A stretch of DNA of 64,000 bases from assembly GCF_050529585.1 (NCBI RefSeq), contig NZ_CP172882.1, positions 1,922,001-1,986,000 on the forward strand. The letters run 5' to 3'. Below, piece after piece: positions 18,439-26,447 of the stretch. The translations under genes and the position numbers were made by a program. The stretch's first letter is position 1. Each line of letters begins with the position of its first letter. The notes under the pieces are model-generated. The model was not told where the DNA came from, made no database searches, and was given only the letters and a program-made list of their open reading frames with translations. The DNA comes from Enterococcus_D sp050529585 (lineage in GTDB: Bacteria > Bacillota > Bacilli > Lactobacillales > Enterococcaceae).

Positions 18439-19734
18439 ATGTTAGACAAATTTACACAGTTTATCGAACAACATTTAGCAGGACCCATGGAATTTCTTGG
18501 CAATCAACGCCACTTACGGGCAGTCCGAGATGGGATCGTTTCTACGCTGCCATTGATTATTGTGAGTTCCTTCTTCATGATTTTGGCTTTTCCGCCATTG
18601 CCGCAAGACTGGGGAATCTACCAATTCTTATCGAGTAATGCCACTACGATTTTATTGCCGTACCGCATGACCATGTATATTATGAGTTTGTATGCTGCCT
18701 TCGGGATTGGTTATAGCTTATCCCGTTCTTATAAACTCGATGGCTTATCCGGAGGAATCTTAGCAACGACTGCCTTTTTATTGACGTTTACTCCAGTCAA
18801 TATTCCTGCAGAAGCCTTAGAAGCAGCTGGAACTGCTGGTTTTGTATTGCCAATGGCGAACTTGGGCAGTGCCGGAATGTTCGTGGCGATCATTACCTCG
18901 ATTTTGGCTGTTGAAATCTATCGCATCACGGATCGTTCCAAGTTCAAAATAACGATGCCTGCCCAAGTACCGCCAGCGGTGGCTCGCTCTTTCGAAGCAC
19001 TTACACCGACTTTGGTCATCATTTTGGGTATGGGGGCAATCACCTATTACATTGGTTTTGATTGGCATACGATCGTGGCAAAAGTCGTTGATCCATTGGT
19101 TAGTGCAGCTGATAGTCTCCCTAGTGTTCTATTGATCACTTTCTTGACAACTTTCTTCTGGTCATTTGGGATCCATGGTGCATCGATCGTCGGTTCATTG
19201 GCACGGCCACTTTGGCTGCAGCTTTTAGAAGGAAACACCACTGCAATGGCTTCAGGAGATATCATTCCAAATATTGCAGCGGAACCATTTTATCAATGGT
19301 TTATCTGGATCGGCGGGGCAGGGTCTACGATTGGATTAGCCATTTTGCTTGCTTTTCGCACGAAATCAGAGTTTGGCTCCAAATTAGGAAAAACGGCTTT
19401 ATTGCCAGCAATTTTCAACATCAATGAACCTTTGATTTTTGGTACCCCAATTGTGTTGAATCCCATTTTGATTCCACCATTCATCATTGCCCCATTAGTA
19501 AACGGGATCATTGCTTGGATAGCAACCTCTGTCGGTTTGGTCAATAAAGTGACCGTCAATGCGCCTTGGACATTGCCTGGGCCAATTGGTGCCTTTTTGG
19601 CCACAGGTGGTGATTGGCGCGCAATCGTCTTAAACATTTTATTGATTGTTTTATCTGTTTTTATCTATTATCCTTTCGTTAAAATTTATGACAAAAATGA
19701 ACTAGAAAAAGAGCATCAACCAGTGACAGAATAA
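18439..19734 (+). CDS. PTS EIIC permease, lactose/cellobiose (CelB-like) family
   Basis: This is the membrane channel component of a sugar phosphotransferase system (431 aa, about 10 membrane segments). Family marks are the N-terminal amphipathic helix, RDGIVSTLPLIIVSSFF, the substrate-domain motif INEPLIFGTPIVLNP near residue 335 and the following PWTLPGPIGAFLATGGDW. No EIIA or EIIB domain is fused and none is encoded nearby, so unlinked partners are needed. It has AGGAGG as ribosome site and lies 12 bp behind anmK, which suggests a muropeptide- or chitobiose-like sugar as substrate; this is inference. Annotation pipelines would likely call it a cellobiose transporter. Confidence 0.93.
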   Translation: MLDKFTQFIEQHLAGPMEFLGNQRHLRAVRDGIVSTLPLIIVSSFFMILAFPPLPQDWGIYQFLSSNATTILLPYRMTMYIMSLYAAFGIGYSLSRSYKLDGLSGGILATTAFLLTFTPVNIPAEALEAAGTAGFVLPMANLGSAGMFVAIITSILAVEIYRITDRSKFKITMPAQVPPAVARSFEALTPTLVIILGMGAITYYIGFDWHTIVAKVVDPLVSAADSLPSVLLITFLTTFFWSFGIHGASIVGSLARPLWLQLLEGNTTAMASGDIIPNIAAEPFYQWFIWIGGAGSTIGLAILLAFRTKSEFGSKLGKTALLPAIFNINEPLIFGTPIVLNPILIPPFIIAPLVNGIIAWIATSVGLVNKVTVNAPWTLPGPIGAFLATGGDWRAIVLNILLIVLSVFIYYPFVKIYDKNELEKEHQPVTE

Positions 19735-19778
19735 GTGCACCACTTAAAAAGGTGCTATAAACAAATCATAAATAAATG

Positions 19779-19809
19779 AAAAAGACCATTCCGCGGAATG
19801 GTCTTTTTT
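19779..19809. terminator. Bidirectional terminator between the EIIC gene and plsC
   Basis: A 20-nt perfect palindrome (GACCATTCCG / CGGAATGGTC) flanked by A and T runs, between convergent genes. Confidence 0.95.
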
Positions 19810-19813
19810 AGGA

Positions 19814-20449
19814 TCAGTCTTCTCTTTTGGCTTCATCGATTTTATAAACAAATGTTGGATCGATTTCTTGATCCAATTGATTGAAGGCACTTTGGATGCG
19901 ACGCTCCACTTCCGCCAACCCTTCTTTATCCATTTTTTTGATATCACTAATATCGATCGGTTCACCGAAACGAACCGTGACGCGCTTGCGTTTGAATAAA
20001 TCTTTCAAGGTCAAAGGTCCTTGATAGACCGAAGGAACGATTCGGACTTTTGCCATTTTGGCAATCAAAGACATGCCCCCTTTTAATGCAGTCGCATGTC
20101 GGGTACCACTAGGGAACATGATCAAACTTAAATCGGTATCTTTTAGGATTTTTACAGGTGTTTTCACGGCACTAGGTCCTGGTTTATCTCTTTTGACGGG
20201 AAAGGCATTGGCATGAATCAAGATAAACCGCAAAACCGGATTCTTAAACAATTCTTCTTTGGCCATAAAACTGAATTTTTTGGGTCTAGCTGCCACTGCC
20301 AAATACAATGGATCCCACCACGTTCGATGGGGTGCAACCAATATATAATTTTCGTTATCGGGTAATACTTCTTTATTTTGATAGCGGGCATTGCCATTGA
20401 CCAGAAAAAGAATGATCCGTACTATACCACGCATAAAACTAAAAAACAT
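19814..20449 (-). CDS. plsC: 1-acyl-sn-glycerol-3-phosphate acyltransferase
   Basis: PlsC adds the second acyl chain to make phosphatidic acid at the membrane. The 211-aa protein has the acyltransferase motif HRTWWDP (HxxxxD), FPVKRD, the FPSGTR block and VPSVYQG. A short hydrophobic N-terminus (FMRGIVRIILFLVNG) would anchor it. ATG codons lie at 20455 and 20449; AAAGGA is only 2-3 nt from the first and about 8 from the second, so 20449 is preferred. It is monocistronic between two opposing units. Confidence 0.93.
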   Translation of the reverse strand: MFFSFMRGIVRIILFLVNGNARYQNKEVLPDNENYILVAPHRTWWDPLYLAVAARPKKFSFMAKEELFKNPVLRFILIHANAFPVKRDKPGPSAVKTPVKILKDTDLSLIMFPSGTRHATALKGGMSLIAKMAKVRIVPSVYQGPLTLKDLFKRKRVTVRFGEPIDISDIKKMDKEGLAEVERRIQSAFNQLDQEIDPTFVYKIDEAKRED

Positions 20450-20595
20450 ATTCATTGTCCTTTCTTTCTTCCTCTTATCAGTATCCTAAAAAAACGTAAA
20501 AATGACAAGCCTTTTTTCTTTTCTTCACAAAACAATCACACGCATTTTCGCAGATGCAAGAAGCATCTTCCCATCTAGTAACCATTATCGGAATT

Positions 20596-20604
20596 TGCTA
20601 TAAT
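20596..20604 (+). promoter_or_regulatory. Extended -10 promoter of trmN6-yazA
   Basis: TGCTATAAT is a perfect extended -10 element. No -35 is visible. It would give a leader of about 120 nt carrying the hairpin at 20671-20698. Confidence 0.6.
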
Positions 20605-20670
20605 GAGAACGCAAAGCTGACAGAGCTTTATGAAAGTGCACCTATCAGCTACTTTGATCTGCTTTATGAT

Positions 20671-20698
20671 AAAAGGCTCATTCACTACCGGCCTTTTT
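20671..20698 (+). terminator. Terminator-like hairpin in the trmN6 leader
   Basis: AAAAGGC and GCCTTTT pair around a 13-nt loop and the 3' arm ends in a T run. It lies between the promoter and the trmN6 start, so it could be an attenuator; the stem is short. Confidence 0.4.
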
Positions 20699-20729
20699 AC
20701 TGAATCAACTATAGAACAGGAGTCTTATC

Positions 20730-21464
20730 ATGTTACAACCCAACGAACGGATTGATCAATTATACGCTGACGATATCCAAATCATCCAAAGTCGTGATGT
20801 TTTTTCTTTTTCTTTAGATGCTGTTTTACTGGCAAATTTTCCCACTATTCCTAAGCGTGGCCTAATTGTCGATCTATGTGCAGGAAATGGTGCAGTTGGC
20901 CTTTTTTTAAGCCGAAAAACCAGCGCCAAAATCATTCAAATCGAATTACAAGCCCGTTTAGCCGACATGGCCAAAAGAAGCATTATCTTAAATCAACTAG
21001 AAGAACAAATCACGGTTTATCCAATTGATCTAAAAAATATGTTCGAAAAAATCAAACCTGATTCCGTCGATCTGTTGGTATGTAATCCTCCCTATTTTAA
21101 AAATCTGCCAAAAGCGGTCAAAAACCCCAATCCCTATTTAGCCATTGCCCGCCATGAGGTCACGACTGATTTGGAGGAAGTTGTTGCTACAGCAAGCAAA
21201 GCCCTAAAAATGAATGGCCGTTTTGCTATGGTGCATCGCCCGGATCGTTTTTTGGAGATTCTCGATTGTATGCGGCAACACCGCATCGCTCCTAAACGGG
21301 TACGATTTGTTTATCCAAAAGCTGGTAAAGAAGCCAATATTTTATTGATTGAGGGCATCAAAGATGGCAAAGCAGACGGCTTTAAAATCGATCCGCCTCT
21401 GATCACCTACGATGAGCAAGGGCATTACTTGGCGGAAGTTAGCGGGATGTTGTATGGCAGCTGA
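20730..21464 (+). CDS. trmN6: tRNA1(Val) adenine-N6 methyltransferase family (TrmN6/YabB-like)
   Basis: This SAM-dependent N6-adenine methyltransferase family modifies tRNA (E. coli TrmN6 acts on A37 of tRNA1-Val); the target in Firmicutes is less certain. The 244-aa protein has the SAM motif DLCAGNGAVGLFL near residue 47 and the catalytic NPPYF near residue 115, preceded by the family N-terminus ERIDQLYADDIQIIQS. It overlaps yazA by 11 bp, the conserved Bacillus yabB-yazA pair. Confidence 0.9.
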   Translation: MLQPNERIDQLYADDIQIIQSRDVFSFSLDAVLLANFPTIPKRGLIVDLCAGNGAVGLFLSRKTSAKIIQIELQARLADMAKRSIILNQLEEQITVYPIDLKNMFEKIKPDSVDLLVCNPPYFKNLPKAVKNPNPYLAIARHEVTTDLEEVVATASKALKMNGRFAMVHRPDRFLEILDCMRQHRIAPKRVRFVYPKAGKEANILLIEGIKDGKADGFKIDPPLITYDEQGHYLAEVSGMLYGS

Positions 21465-21738
21465 CCAACATTATTTTTATGTACTGCGCTGTCACGATCA
21501 AACTTTCTATGGCGGGTATACAACAGACTTGATACGACGAGAAAACGAACACAATCAAGGGATCGGCGCCAAGTATACCCGTCCGGCTAGTCGACGTCCC
21601 TTGCAGATGATTCACGCTGAAGCTTTCTCAACCAGAAGCGAAGCCACCAAAGCCGAAGCAGCCTTCAAAAAATTACCAAGAAAAGAGAAAGAATGCTATC
21701 TGATACAATATCAAGAACGAAATGTTCTGCCTCATTGA
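21454..21738 (+). CDS. yazA: GIY-YIG domain protein (YazA/UPF0213)
   Basis: A single-domain GIY-YIG protein of 94 aa related to UvrC-type nucleases; its biological role is not known. The motif appears as HYFYVLRC followed by FYGGYTTDL, then R and the EHNQG region. The ATG at 21454 is chosen because it gives the family N-terminus directly and overlaps the trmN6 stop by 11 bp; an in-frame start at 21412 would lie deep inside trmN6. It is translated from the same mRNA as trmN6. Confidence 0.9.
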   Translation: MAADQHYFYVLRCHDQTFYGGYTTDLIRRENEHNQGIGAKYTRPASRRPLQMIHAEAFSTRSEATKAEAAFKKLPRKEKECYLIQYQERNVLPH

Positions 21739-21750
21739 TTCTCTACATCA

Positions 21751-21790
21751 AAAAAGGGGTTGTGTGCCCGCATAGCGTATCACAGCCCCT
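21751..21790 (-). terminator. Terminator after the membrane protein gene at 21807
   Basis: AAGGGGTTGTG and CACAGCCCCTT form an 11-bp stem with one G-U pair around a 16-nt loop, with six T residues on the minus strand. The plus side has only a short T-rich stretch, but it may also serve yazA. Confidence 0.75.
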
Positions 21791-21806
21791 TCTCACTATT
21801 TAGACA

Positions 21807-22493
21807 TCATTTGTCTTTCGGTAACGCCCATACCGACTGCCCTTTGCCAAATTCTTGCGGTTTCACTGAATCAATGGGTTCAAAAACCATATGTGCTTGG
21901 GATTCAGGAATCTGAATCTCTTCAAGGTACTGATTGGTTTCTGTTAAAAAGCCAATTTTTTCGTATGAAGGGTCTATTAAATGGTATTGAATTCCCTTCA
22001 ACGCGGCAGTCTCCCCCTCCACAAAGGTCGGTGACATCCGGGCATAATAAACTTGTCCACCGATTTTAAAATACACCGAATCATGGGCCAAACCCAAAAA
22101 GGTAATCGCTTGCGATACGGGTTCTGCCTGATAGATTCCCCATGCATCGATTGTTTCATCCATCTGGATTCGTTGATACACCGACATTGTATCACGATCA
22201 TAATATTTGTAACCGCCAAAGCGCTTTTCACGATCACGAATACTTGGTGTCACTTGTCCATTCAGCTCTTTAAATGAATGAAATAGATGATCTCCTATCA
22301 AAAACCCCACTCCGCATATAAGGATCAATCCAACGAGGACTGCGATTGCCTTAGGATGGCGATTCTCCTGATACAAAAGTAAGATCATTAAACCCAAGAC
22401 TGCGATCAATCCGAATACGATCAGTATCGGAACCAATGTATAGTAAAAAAATTCACTTTGCTGCCACAACTCCGCGCTAATCATGCCAATCAT
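21807..22493 (-). CDS. Uncharacterised membrane protein
   Basis: I do not recognise this 228-aa protein. It has two hydrophobic segments, at about residues 15-40 (YTLVPILIVFGLIAVLGLMILLL) given here only by its limits, and about 50-70 (AIAVLVGLILICGVGFLIG), then a polar C-terminal domain of about 155 residues rich in aromatic and acidic residues, with no cysteine motif or enzyme signature. With this layout the C-terminal domain is probably on one side of the membrane as a soluble beta-rich unit. The start at 22493 follows GGAGG by 6 nt. It has its own terminator and is flanked by the fluoride-riboswitch unit, but the two are divergent and need not be related. Confidence 0.75.
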   Translation of the reverse strand: MIGMISAELWQQSEFFYYTLVPILIVFGLIAVLGLMILLLYQENRHPKAIAVLVGLILICGVGFLIGDHLFHSFKELNGQVTPSIRDREKRFGGYKYYDRDTMSVYQRIQMDETIDAWGIYQAEPVSQAITFLGLAHDSVYFKIGGQVYYARMSPTFVEGETAALKGIQYHLIDPSYEKIGFLTETNQYLEEIQIPESQAHMVFEPIDSVKPQEFGKGQSVWALPKDK

Positions 22494-22595
22494 CTCGCGC
22501 CTCCATCTTTTCAATCTTTTAATAGTATAATTTTACCATATGTAAACAAACAACATAACCATTATTCTCATGCGTTTACCGATATGTCTGCACTA

Positions 22596-22624
22596 TTGAC
22601 AATCGTATAAATATAATAGATAAT
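22596..22624 (+). promoter_or_regulatory. Promoter of the fluoride riboswitch/CLC-F unit
   Basis: Perfect TTGACA (22596-22601), a 17-nt spacer and GATAAT (22619-22624). The transcript would begin near 22631, directly before the riboswitch aptamer. Confidence 0.8.
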
Positions 22625-22634
22625 AATGGACAAT

Positions 22635-22730
22635 AAAGGAAATGAATGTCTTCCTCAGTAATAACTGAAACCGCAATTATGCTAATGACTTCTACCACTG
22701 ATTTTTTGGTGTGTAGAAGTCATTATTTTT
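22635..22730 (+). promoter_or_regulatory. Fluoride (crcB) riboswitch with intrinsic terminator
   Basis: The aptamer pattern of the fluoride riboswitch is visible: a 17-nt P1 hairpin-loop element GGAAATGAATGTCTTCC (22638-22654), the AACCGC segment, and GCTAATGACTTCTAC (22681-22695), which matches the conserved family 3' part. The last segment also forms a perfect 12-bp terminator stem with 22713-22724, followed by a T-rich tail. Without fluoride the terminator should form; fluoride binding should favour read-through. The downstream gene is a CLC-F antiporter, a known partner of this riboswitch class. Confidence 0.85.
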
Positions 22731-22785
22731 ATGTAAAGAGAGATCGTGTAAAAAAAGAATCATTTGATGAAGGGTTTGACAAATA

Positions 22786-24003
22786 ATGAATAAACAAAGG
22801 TTACAGTATCAAGAATTTTTGATGTTGGCTGGTGTCAGCGTCTGTATTGGTGTGATTGCCGGCTTGCTGGATGCTTTCTTTGGAGAAATCTTGCTTTTTC
22901 TCACCGCATTTAGAATGACACACTTTTTATATTTGATTCCTTTCTTACCGTTTGCCGGTCTGCTATTTGTGTATTTTTTTCAAATATATGGCAAAAAAAG
23001 TACCCAAGGCATGAACTTGGTCTTTCTAGTCGGCCATAAAAAAGAATCTGAGATCCCACTAAGAATGATTCCATTCGTGATGATCGGTACTTGGATCACC
23101 CATTTATTTGGGGGGAGTGTGGGCCGTGAAGGGGTAGCTGTACAATTAGGGGCAACGATCGCGAATCGACTTGGTGCTTGGCTCAAACTGGAAAAATACA
23201 ATCAAACATTGATTATCATCGGTATGGGGGCTGGATTTGCCGGATTATTTGAGACACCCCTCGCCGCGACCTTTTTTGCATTAGAAGTATTGGTTGTGAG
23301 TACATTGTTTCATCATGCCCTCTTACCCACATTACTTGCAGCATTTACAGCTAGTGCAGTCTCTAAATGGGCTGGTTTGGAAAAATTCAGTGTACCACTG
23401 GCTGGGACTTTTGATGTGACAGTATCTGTATTCTTTAAACTACTGCTCTTAGGATTGCTATTCGGTTTAACCGGTGCTGCCTTTGCTTTCTTCTTGTCTC
23501 ACTTAAAAAAATGGATACAACAAAAATGCCCCAATGCCTTGAAACGGATCTTTTTCGGTAGTGTTTTGCTGGCAGCCTGCTTGGTGCTCTTCTATCAAGG
23601 CAGATATGCAGGTCTTGGTACCAATCTTATCTCAGCCGCCTTTGCCCATCAACCCATATACAGCTATGATTGGTTATTCAAAATGCTGTTGACTGTTCTT
23701 ACGATCAGTATCGGTTTTCTTGGTGGTGAAGTGACCCCTTTATTTGCCATCGGCACTACATTAGGCGCGCTTTTAGCACCTATGTTCGGATTGCCAGTGG
23801 AACTAGTTGCCGCTTTAGGCTATGCAAGTGTCTTTGGCAGTGCCACCAATACAGTGTTGGCGCCTATTTTTATCGGCGGAGAAGTGTTTGGTTTTCAAAC
23901 GATTCCTTATTTTGCGATTGTTTGTTCTGTCGCTTATTTTTGCAGCGGATCAAATAGCATCTATGCCTTGCAAAAAAACAACGATTTACGCTATCCCAAA
24001 TAA
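22786..24003 (+). CDS. CLC-F type fluoride/proton antiporter
   Basis: CLC-F proteins export fluoride from the cytoplasm in exchange for protons. The 405-aa membrane protein has the CLC-F sequence GSVGREGVAVQLG near residue 108 (in place of the chloride-channel GKEGP), the inner helix motif GMGAGFAGLFETPLAATFFALE, and GGEVTPLFAIGTTLGA in the second half. It lacks the C-terminal CBS domains of many CLCs. The fluoride riboswitch directly upstream supports the fluoride rather than chloride assignment. Such genes are often annotated as voltage-gated chloride channel or eriC. Confidence 0.93.
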   Translation: MNKQRLQYQEFLMLAGVSVCIGVIAGLLDAFFGEILLFLTAFRMTHFLYLIPFLPFAGLLFVYFFQIYGKKSTQGMNLVFLVGHKKESEIPLRMIPFVMIGTWITHLFGGSVGREGVAVQLGATIANRLGAWLKLEKYNQTLIIIGMGAGFAGLFETPLAATFFALEVLVVSTLFHHALLPTLLAAFTASAVSKWAGLEKFSVPLAGTFDVTVSVFFKLLLLGLLFGLTGAAFAFFLSHLKKWIQQKCPNALKRIFFGSVLLAACLVLFYQGRYAGLGTNLISAAFAHQPIYSYDWLFKMLLTVLTISIGFLGGEVTPLFAIGTTLGALLAPMFGLPVELVAALGYASVFGSATNTVLAPIFIGGEVFGFQTIPYFAIVCSVAYFCSGSNSIYALQKNNDLRYPK

Positions 24004-24020
24004 AAGGACGACACAACAAA

Positions 24021-24060
24021 AAAAGCGATGAAAAAACAGCAGCTGTTTTTCATCGCTTTT
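24021..24060. terminator. Bidirectional terminator between the CLC-F gene and efp
   Basis: A near-perfect 40-nt inverted repeat (AAAAGCGATGAAAAA... / ...TTTTTCATCGCTTTT) with one bulged A, between convergent genes. Confidence 0.9.
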
Positions 24061-24066
24061 ACTCAT

Positions 24067-24627
24067 TTATTTTGCACGTTTGATATACGTACCTTCAGCA
24101 GTGTTGATTTCTAACAATTCGCCTTCTTCAACAAAGTCAGGTACATTGACGACCAAGCCCGTTTCCATAGTAGCGGGTTTGCCAGAACCAGTAACAGTTG
24201 CACCTTTGATCGATGGTTGTGTTTCAACAACTTTCAAGACAACCGTTGTTGGCAATTGAACACCAATGACTTCGGTACCGAAGAATTGGATTTTTACTTC
24301 CATGTTTTCAAGAATATATTTCATTTCTTCTTCAACAACTTCAACAGGAATTTCGTATTGTTCATATGTTTCTAAATCCATGAAAAAGGCTGTATCGTCC
24401 ATTGTATACAAATATTGCACTGCGTTGGTATCGATATGGGCTTTCTCAAATTTTTCTTCTGGACGGAATGTCGTATCGTAAGTTGAGCCTGAACGTACAT
24501 CTCTTAATTTCATACGCATCACTGTATTGCCCTTACCTGGTTTGTGGTGACTTGCATCTAATACTTTGATTAATTTGCCGTCTTGGACAAATGTCATCCC
24601 TGCTTTTAAATCACTTGCATTGATCAT
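24067..24627 (-). CDS. efp: Translation elongation factor P
   Basis: EF-P relieves ribosome stalling at polyproline stretches. The 186-aa protein has the full length with three beta-barrel domains. The loop that reaches the peptidyl-transferase centre reads SHHKPGKGN with Lys32 at the tip, the residue modified in other bacteria (5-aminopentanol in Bacillus, beta-lysine in Enterobacteria); no modification enzyme is in the window. AAGGAG precedes the ATG. It stands as a separate minus-strand unit or with the CDF gene 70 bp upstream. Confidence 0.97.
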   Translation of the reverse strand: MINASDLKAGMTFVQDGKLIKVLDASHHKPGKGNTVMRMKLRDVRSGSTYDTTFRPEEKFEKAHIDTNAVQYLYTMDDTAFFMDLETYEQYEIPVEVVEEEMKYILENMEVKIQFFGTEVIGVQLPTTVVLKVVETQPSIKGATVTGSGKPATMETGLVVNVPDFVEEGELLEINTAEGTYIKRAK

Positions 24628-24700
24628 AAATTGATTTCTCCTTCACTCTGTGATAATCCTTGTCTATTGTATCAAATAAATGCGCAGTATTCTAGCTAAA

Positions 24701-25660
24701 TCATTCTTTTGGACGGACAAGTTGGCGACGTTTTTCCATATAATGAGGGTCATATTCATCTGTTTCGATATAAATGTAGACTTTTTTGTCAGCCATTTGG
24801 TGTCGGATCTCCGCTTCGATCTCATTGATGATCGTATAGCCGATGTCTTCTTGTTTGGCAGAAATATCGACCTTTGCCGCAATCAAGATTTCGGCCGGGC
24901 CTAAATGAACCGTTTTGACATCGATCAAACGATCGACATCTGGTCGTTCAAAGGCTTTTTTGATGACAGCCAAATCACGTTTCGTCACACTTTCACCAAT
25001 CAATAAACTATAAAACTCTCTTGCCAAAAAGATGGCAGCCACCATTAATAATAACCCAATCAATAATCCGCTGAATGCATCGAAAAAGGCATTGCCAGTG
25101 ATCATCGTCAACAATGTACCAACTAAAGCAATCACTAACCCTAGAATCGCACAAAAATCTTCTGTAAAAATAATCAAGATTTCGCTATGGCGGCTTTCTT
25201 TTAAGAAGCGGTAGATTGGTTGTTTATCGACATTCAATTCACGGATTTCTTTGATAGCGATCCAGAGGGAACTGCCTTCAACAACCATCCCAAATAATAA
25301 AATCGCAATGATCAACCATGTATTGCCAACTTCATGGGCAGGGTGCAGCAGCTTTTCTACCGCTTCCATCACACCAAGGGCACCACCACCAAAGAATAAC
25401 ATCATCGCAACGATGGTACTAAAGAAATACTTTGCTCTTCCTTCCCCAAACTGATGGAGCTCACTTTGTCCTTTGGTTGATCGTTTGTCTCCAATCAACA
25501 GAAAGATCTGATTGCTGCAATCCACCACGCTATGGATGCTTTCATTCAGCATCGCGGCACTGCCACTTAAGGCATAACCAACAAATTTGCTGATGGCAAC
25601 CAATATGTTAGACACGAGTGCGGCAAAGACCGCCATCATCCCATTGGCTTGTTTTTCCAT
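24701..25660 (-). CDS. Cation diffusion facilitator (CDF) family transporter
   Basis: CDF proteins export divalent metals such as zinc, manganese, iron or cobalt using the proton gradient. The 319-aa protein begins in a first membrane segment (MMAVFAALVSNILVAISKFVGYAL), has the TM2 metal site pattern HSVVD near residue 43-47, FGEGRAKYFF, further segments around residues 75-100, 110-130, 155-180 and 185-210, and a cytoplasmic C-terminal domain of about 90 residues. The second metal-site helix reads DAFSGLLIG. Metal specificity is not predictable. The ribosome site GAGAGG is 10 nt upstream of the ATG. Confidence 0.93.
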   Translation of the reverse strand: MEKQANGMMAVFAALVSNILVAISKFVGYALSGSAAMLNESIHSVVDCSNQIFLLIGDKRSTKGQSELHQFGEGRAKYFFSTIVAMMLFFGGGALGVMEAVEKLLHPAHEVGNTWLIIAILLFGMVVEGSSLWIAIKEIRELNVDKQPIYRFLKESRHSEILIIFTEDFCAILGLVIALVGTLLTMITGNAFFDAFSGLLIGLLLMVAAIFLAREFYSLLIGESVTKRDLAVIKKAFERPDVDRLIDVKTVHLGPAEILIAAKVDISAKQEDIGYTIINEIEAEIRHQMADKKVYIYIETDEYDPHYMEKRRQLVRPKE

Positions 25661-25735
25661 ATTTAACGCATCCTCTCAATGATAAAAATACTTACCTATT
25701 ATACTGCTGTAATGCATATTTGAACATCGTTTACT

Positions 25736-26305
25736 TTAATTATTGTTGTTTTTTTTATTTATTTTATGTTCTCGTCGACTAATTTTTTTGGTCCAAAATC
25801 CACCAGAGATGTATTTAGGCTCATAACTGATAATGAATGCTCGTTCTTCGATAGATTTGATTGTTTGGTATAGTTTCTTTTCGCTTTTTCTTTGTGATAA
25901 GATCTCCAAAATCAACCGTGGTCCTTCCAATCCTTCTCCATAACTTTGGGTGACCCCATAGCCTTCTTGTCTTAGGATCTTTGGGAGGCTCTTTTCTTCA
26001 TCGGTATTACTCGGCAATATAACTGTGACCATTGTATAACCCAGTGCCAGTTTGTCTTCGATTTTGATGCCGATACTGACACCAGCTGCATAGCCTAAGG
26101 CATAAAACAGTAAATTCAGCGGGTTGTCTAAACGGTCTAAAACCAAAGACAAACCCAAAATATAAATCGTGATCTCAACCATACTGACAAGTGGTGCAAT
26201 CACACGATACCCTTTCATCGTTAATAAGAAACGTAATGTATTTAATGTTACATAGGCTAGATTGATAAAGAAAATCATCGCCAACATTTGTAGATCAATT
26301 TGCAT
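25736..26305 (-). CDS. UPF0316 / DUF2179 membrane protein (YebE-like)
   Basis: A family of unknown function with an N-terminal membrane part and a soluble DUF2179 domain. The 189-aa protein has three hydrophobic stretches (about residues 5-25, 35-55 and 65-85), then a ferredoxin-like DUF2179 region (ALGYTMVTVIL through RAFIISYEPKYISGGFW). It ends in an unusual Asn-rich tail. The start at 26305 is fixed by AGGAGGG 7 nt upstream; an ATG-like start eight codons earlier has no support. Confidence 0.88.
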   Translation of the reverse strand: MQIDLQMLAMIFFINLAYVTLNTLRFLLTMKGYRVIAPLVSMVEITIYILGLSLVLDRLDNPLNLLFYALGYAAGVSIGIKIEDKLALGYTMVTVILPSNTDEEKSLPKILRQEGYGVTQSYGEGLEGPRLILEILSQRKSEKKLYQTIKSIEERAFIISYEPKYISGGFWTKKISRREHKINKKNNNN

Positions 26306-26400
26306 GAGAATCCCTCCTGTATTAAGCATATCAAAAGGAAGTCAAATGTGAAAATAATTGAGCAGTGAGACATTTTTTTCAAAGCTTGATCCATCACACG

Positions 26401-26435
26401 AAAAAAAATTCCCATCGCTTACGAGCGATAGGAAT
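26401..26435 (-). terminator. Terminator after the disordered protein gene
   Basis: ATTCCCATCGCT and AGCGATAGGAAT form a 12-bp stem with one mismatch around loop TACG, followed on the minus strand by an eight-T run. Confidence 0.88.
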
Positions 26436-26447
26436 CAATTGCTTCTA

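Noticed and set aside
22786..24003. Chloride channel (ClcA/EriC) call
   Set aside because: The CLC-F specific GREGVAVQ motif and the fluoride riboswitch favour fluoride export.
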